From assembly GCA_001436895.1 (NCBI GenBank), contig JQAY01000002.1, forward strand, positions 1 through 64,000: a stretch of 64,000 nucleotides of DNA, in the 5' to 3' direction. Positions 62,628 through 64,000 of the stretch are shown one piece after another. Origin of the DNA: Weissella confusa. GTDB taxonomy: Bacteria; Bacillota; Bacilli; Lactobacillales; Lactobacillaceae. The notes beneath the pieces were generated by a model. That model worked only from the letters and a program-made list of their open reading frames with translations, was not told where the DNA came from and ran no database searches. The translations under genes and the position numbers were made by a program. The stretch's first letter is position 1. Each line of letters begins with the position of its first letter.

Positions 62628-64000
62628 TTAAATCATCTTACGATCTGATTGTTGCAACTTCTTCTCGAAACGGCCCAACACACGGCTGATACCGAACGTC
62701 AAAATGAAGTAGATTGCAGCTGTAATCATCAATGGAATGAATGGCTTAAATGAGGCACCTTGCACCACTGACGTTTGGAACGTCAATTCACCAACACCGA
62801 TAACTGAGACAACTGAACCTTCCTTGATAACCGTCACAAACTCGTTTCCCAAGGCTGGCAAGATGTTCTTGATGGCTTGTGGCAACACCATGAAGCGCAT
62901 CGTTTGCATCTTCGTGAACCCAAGTGAACGCGCAGCTTCAGTTTGACCAGCTGGCACAGCTTGAATTCCTGAACGAATAATTTCAGCAACGTACGCAGCC
63001 GAGTTCAAGAACATGGCAATCGCACCAGCCATGAAGCTTGAAACATCCAACCCGATAACCTGCGTTCCAAAGTACACAATGAACACTTGAATCAAAAGTG
63101 GCACACCACGGACTGCCTCAATATAGGCAACGGCCAACCACTTCAATGGCTTCACGCTTGAAAGCTTCATCAAAGCCAACAATACACCAAGAATAATTCC
63201 GAAGAATACACCGATGACCGCCAAGCCAACCGTGTAAAGCGTTCCCTTAGCAAAGTAAGGCGCGTACTTTTCGAAGAATGACTCCTTGTGGTTCATCAAG
63301 GCAATCGCTTCGTTCTTCCACTTTTCTAGCGGATCACCGATAACGTGCTTTTCCAAGATGTTGTCGACCTTGCTTTGCAAAACTGTTGCGTTCTTAGCCA
63401 TCACAACTGAAGAACCGTTCGTTTCACCTGGCAACGTGGCCTTCGCAACCGCAAATTGGTTACTTTGGTCCATGTAGCTGTCGGCGGTCGTATCTGGCAC
63501 AACCACACCATCAACCTTGTTCTGCGTCAATTGCGTCACAGCGTCGTTCACCTTCTTCAATGACACAACCTTCTTGGCGCCAACTTGCTTGGCAGCGTCT
63601 TCTTGAATTGATGAAATTTGAGCAGCCAACGTGGCCTTCTTCAAGTCGTTCAAGTTGGCCAACTTATTCGCGTTCTTCTTAAGTGTCATCACCACGTTCT
63701 TATCAACGAAGTATGGTTCTGAAAAAGCGACTTCTTGTTCACGCTCAGGCGTTGCCGTCATACCGGCCACAACCATGTCGACCTTCCCCGTCTTAACAGC
63801 ACCAAGCAACGCATCAAAGCTCATTTCTTGGACAACCAACTTCACGCCCAAACGCTTGGCAATTTCGTTGGCAACTGACATATCAAACCCGACAATCTTG
63901 TCCTTGCCGTTCACCGTTGTGTGGAATTCGTATGGCGCGTAATCCGCTGACGTCCCAACAATCAACTTGCCGCTCTTTTCAATTTTTGAAAGGACCGGAT
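62628..64000 (-). CDS. Amino-acid ABC transporter, substrate-binding and permease fusion (GlnP-like), 5' end cut
   Basis: The frame continues to the window edge (…VLSKIEKSGKLIVGTSADYAP), so the annotated part lacks the true N-terminus and signal peptide. The visible N-terminal half is a type-3 solute-binding domain (LIVGTSADYAPYEF, GFDMSVANEIAKRLGV, SFDALLGAVKTGKVDMVVAG, SEPYFV), then a membrane permease domain with five helices and the EAA-like loop EAARSLGFTKMQTMRFMVLPQAIKNILP. This is the GlnPQ-type glutamine/glutamate importer design. The partner ATPase gene is probably upstream, outside the window. Confidence 0.92.
   Translation of the reverse strand, partial: PVLSKIEKSGKLIVGTSADYAPYEFHTTVNGKDKIVGFDMSVANEIAKRLGVKLVVQEMSFDALLGAVKTGKVDMVVAGMTATPEREQEVAFSEPYFVDKNVVMTLKKNANKLANLNDLKKATLAAQISSIQEDAAKQVGAKKVVSLKKVNDAVTQLTQNKVDGVVVPDTTADSYMDQSNQFAVAKATLPGETNGSSVVMAKNATVLQSKVDNILEKHVIGDPLEKWKNEAIALMNHKESFFEKYAPYFAKGTLYTVGLAVIGVFFGIILGVLLALMKLSSVKPLKWLAVAYIEAVRGVPLLIQVFIVYFGTQVIGLDVSSFMAGAIAMFLNSAAYVAEIIRSGIQAVPAGQTEAARSLGFTKMQTMRFMVLPQAIKNILPALGNEFVTVIKEGSVVSVIGVGELTFQTSVVQGASFKPFIPLMITAAIYFILTFGISRVLGRFEKKLQQSDRKMI

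Overview
The window looks like chromosome of a heterofermentative lactic acid bacterium, most likely Weissella (W. confusa/cibaria type). This is inferred from an 819-aa xylulose-5-phosphate/fructose-6-phosphate phosphoketolase, an 898-aa bifunctional AdhE, moderate GC content, strong GGAGG-type ribosome binding sites, Rex- and cre-like operators, and typical Lactobacillales transporters and hydrolases. No rRNA or species marker is present, so the genus is an inference. Most genes lie on the minus strand.

Layout. (1) 1-6.6 kb: one end of a phage satellite (PICI/SaPI-like island). It has an integrase and CI-type repressor on the plus strand, divergent from a minus-strand module (HTH protein, Rha-like regulator, small membrane protein, hypothetical, excisionase-like HTH, D5/P4-type primase-helicase), followed by an AT-rich region flanked by repeats that resembles a satellite origin. 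The island continues past the left edge. (2) 6.7-13.8 kb: two very large cell-wall-anchored adhesins with FPRVGG sorting signals. (3) 14-20.8 kb: a heterodimeric ABC exporter, a DUF218 membrane protein, HflX and a phosphoglycerate-mutase-like enzyme. (4) 20.9-21.6 kb: six identical tandem tRNA-Glu(CUC) genes behind one strong promoter. (5) 21.7-31.7 kb: an ABC transporter pair, exonuclease III, a MucBP surface protein, a 49-aa protein, a ~190-nt inverted-repeat element, adhE, a DUF697-like protein and PepO. (6) 31.9-44.6 kb: a sortase-pilus locus (class C sortase, three pilins, two small membrane proteins, a pyruvyl-transferase-like enzyme) with terminator-like hairpins between the pilin genes. 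(7) 44.8-48.3 kb: phosphoketolase and a GntR regulator. (8) 48.3-54.0 kb: a tight minus-strand operon of unknown function. (9) 54.2-64 kb: two MFS transporters, an HD hydrolase, an M50-like protease, a YbaK-type deacylase, a nucleotidyltransferase/GNAT fusion, a metallophosphoesterase and a truncated amino-acid ABC transporter.

How they work together. Phosphoketolase and AdhE are the two ends of the heterolactic pathway: acetyl-phosphate is formed, then reduced to ethanol to regenerate NAD+. Regulatory sites fit this: Rex-like boxes at adhE and a perfect cre over the -35 of a sugar transporter. The five sortase substrates plus one sortase C probably build surface pili: 988-aa and 1095-aa proteins as major shaft candidates, an 855-aa LPYTA protein as a possible base, and two >1000-aa proteins as possible tips.

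The best candidate for an undescribed system is the operon at 48,311-54,028. It encodes an inner-membrane coiled-coil protein of 864 aa with a YwqK-like tail, a TerB-like protein, a basic amphipathic protein, and an HNH-nuclease-like membrane protein. The HNH reading frame is cut exactly inside its nuclease motif by a 7-bp tandem duplication. Removing one copy restores a single 602-aa protein, which suggests either a fresh inactivation or a phase-variable switch. The six-copy tRNA-Glu(CUC) array and the large inverted repeat upstream of adhE are also worth attention.
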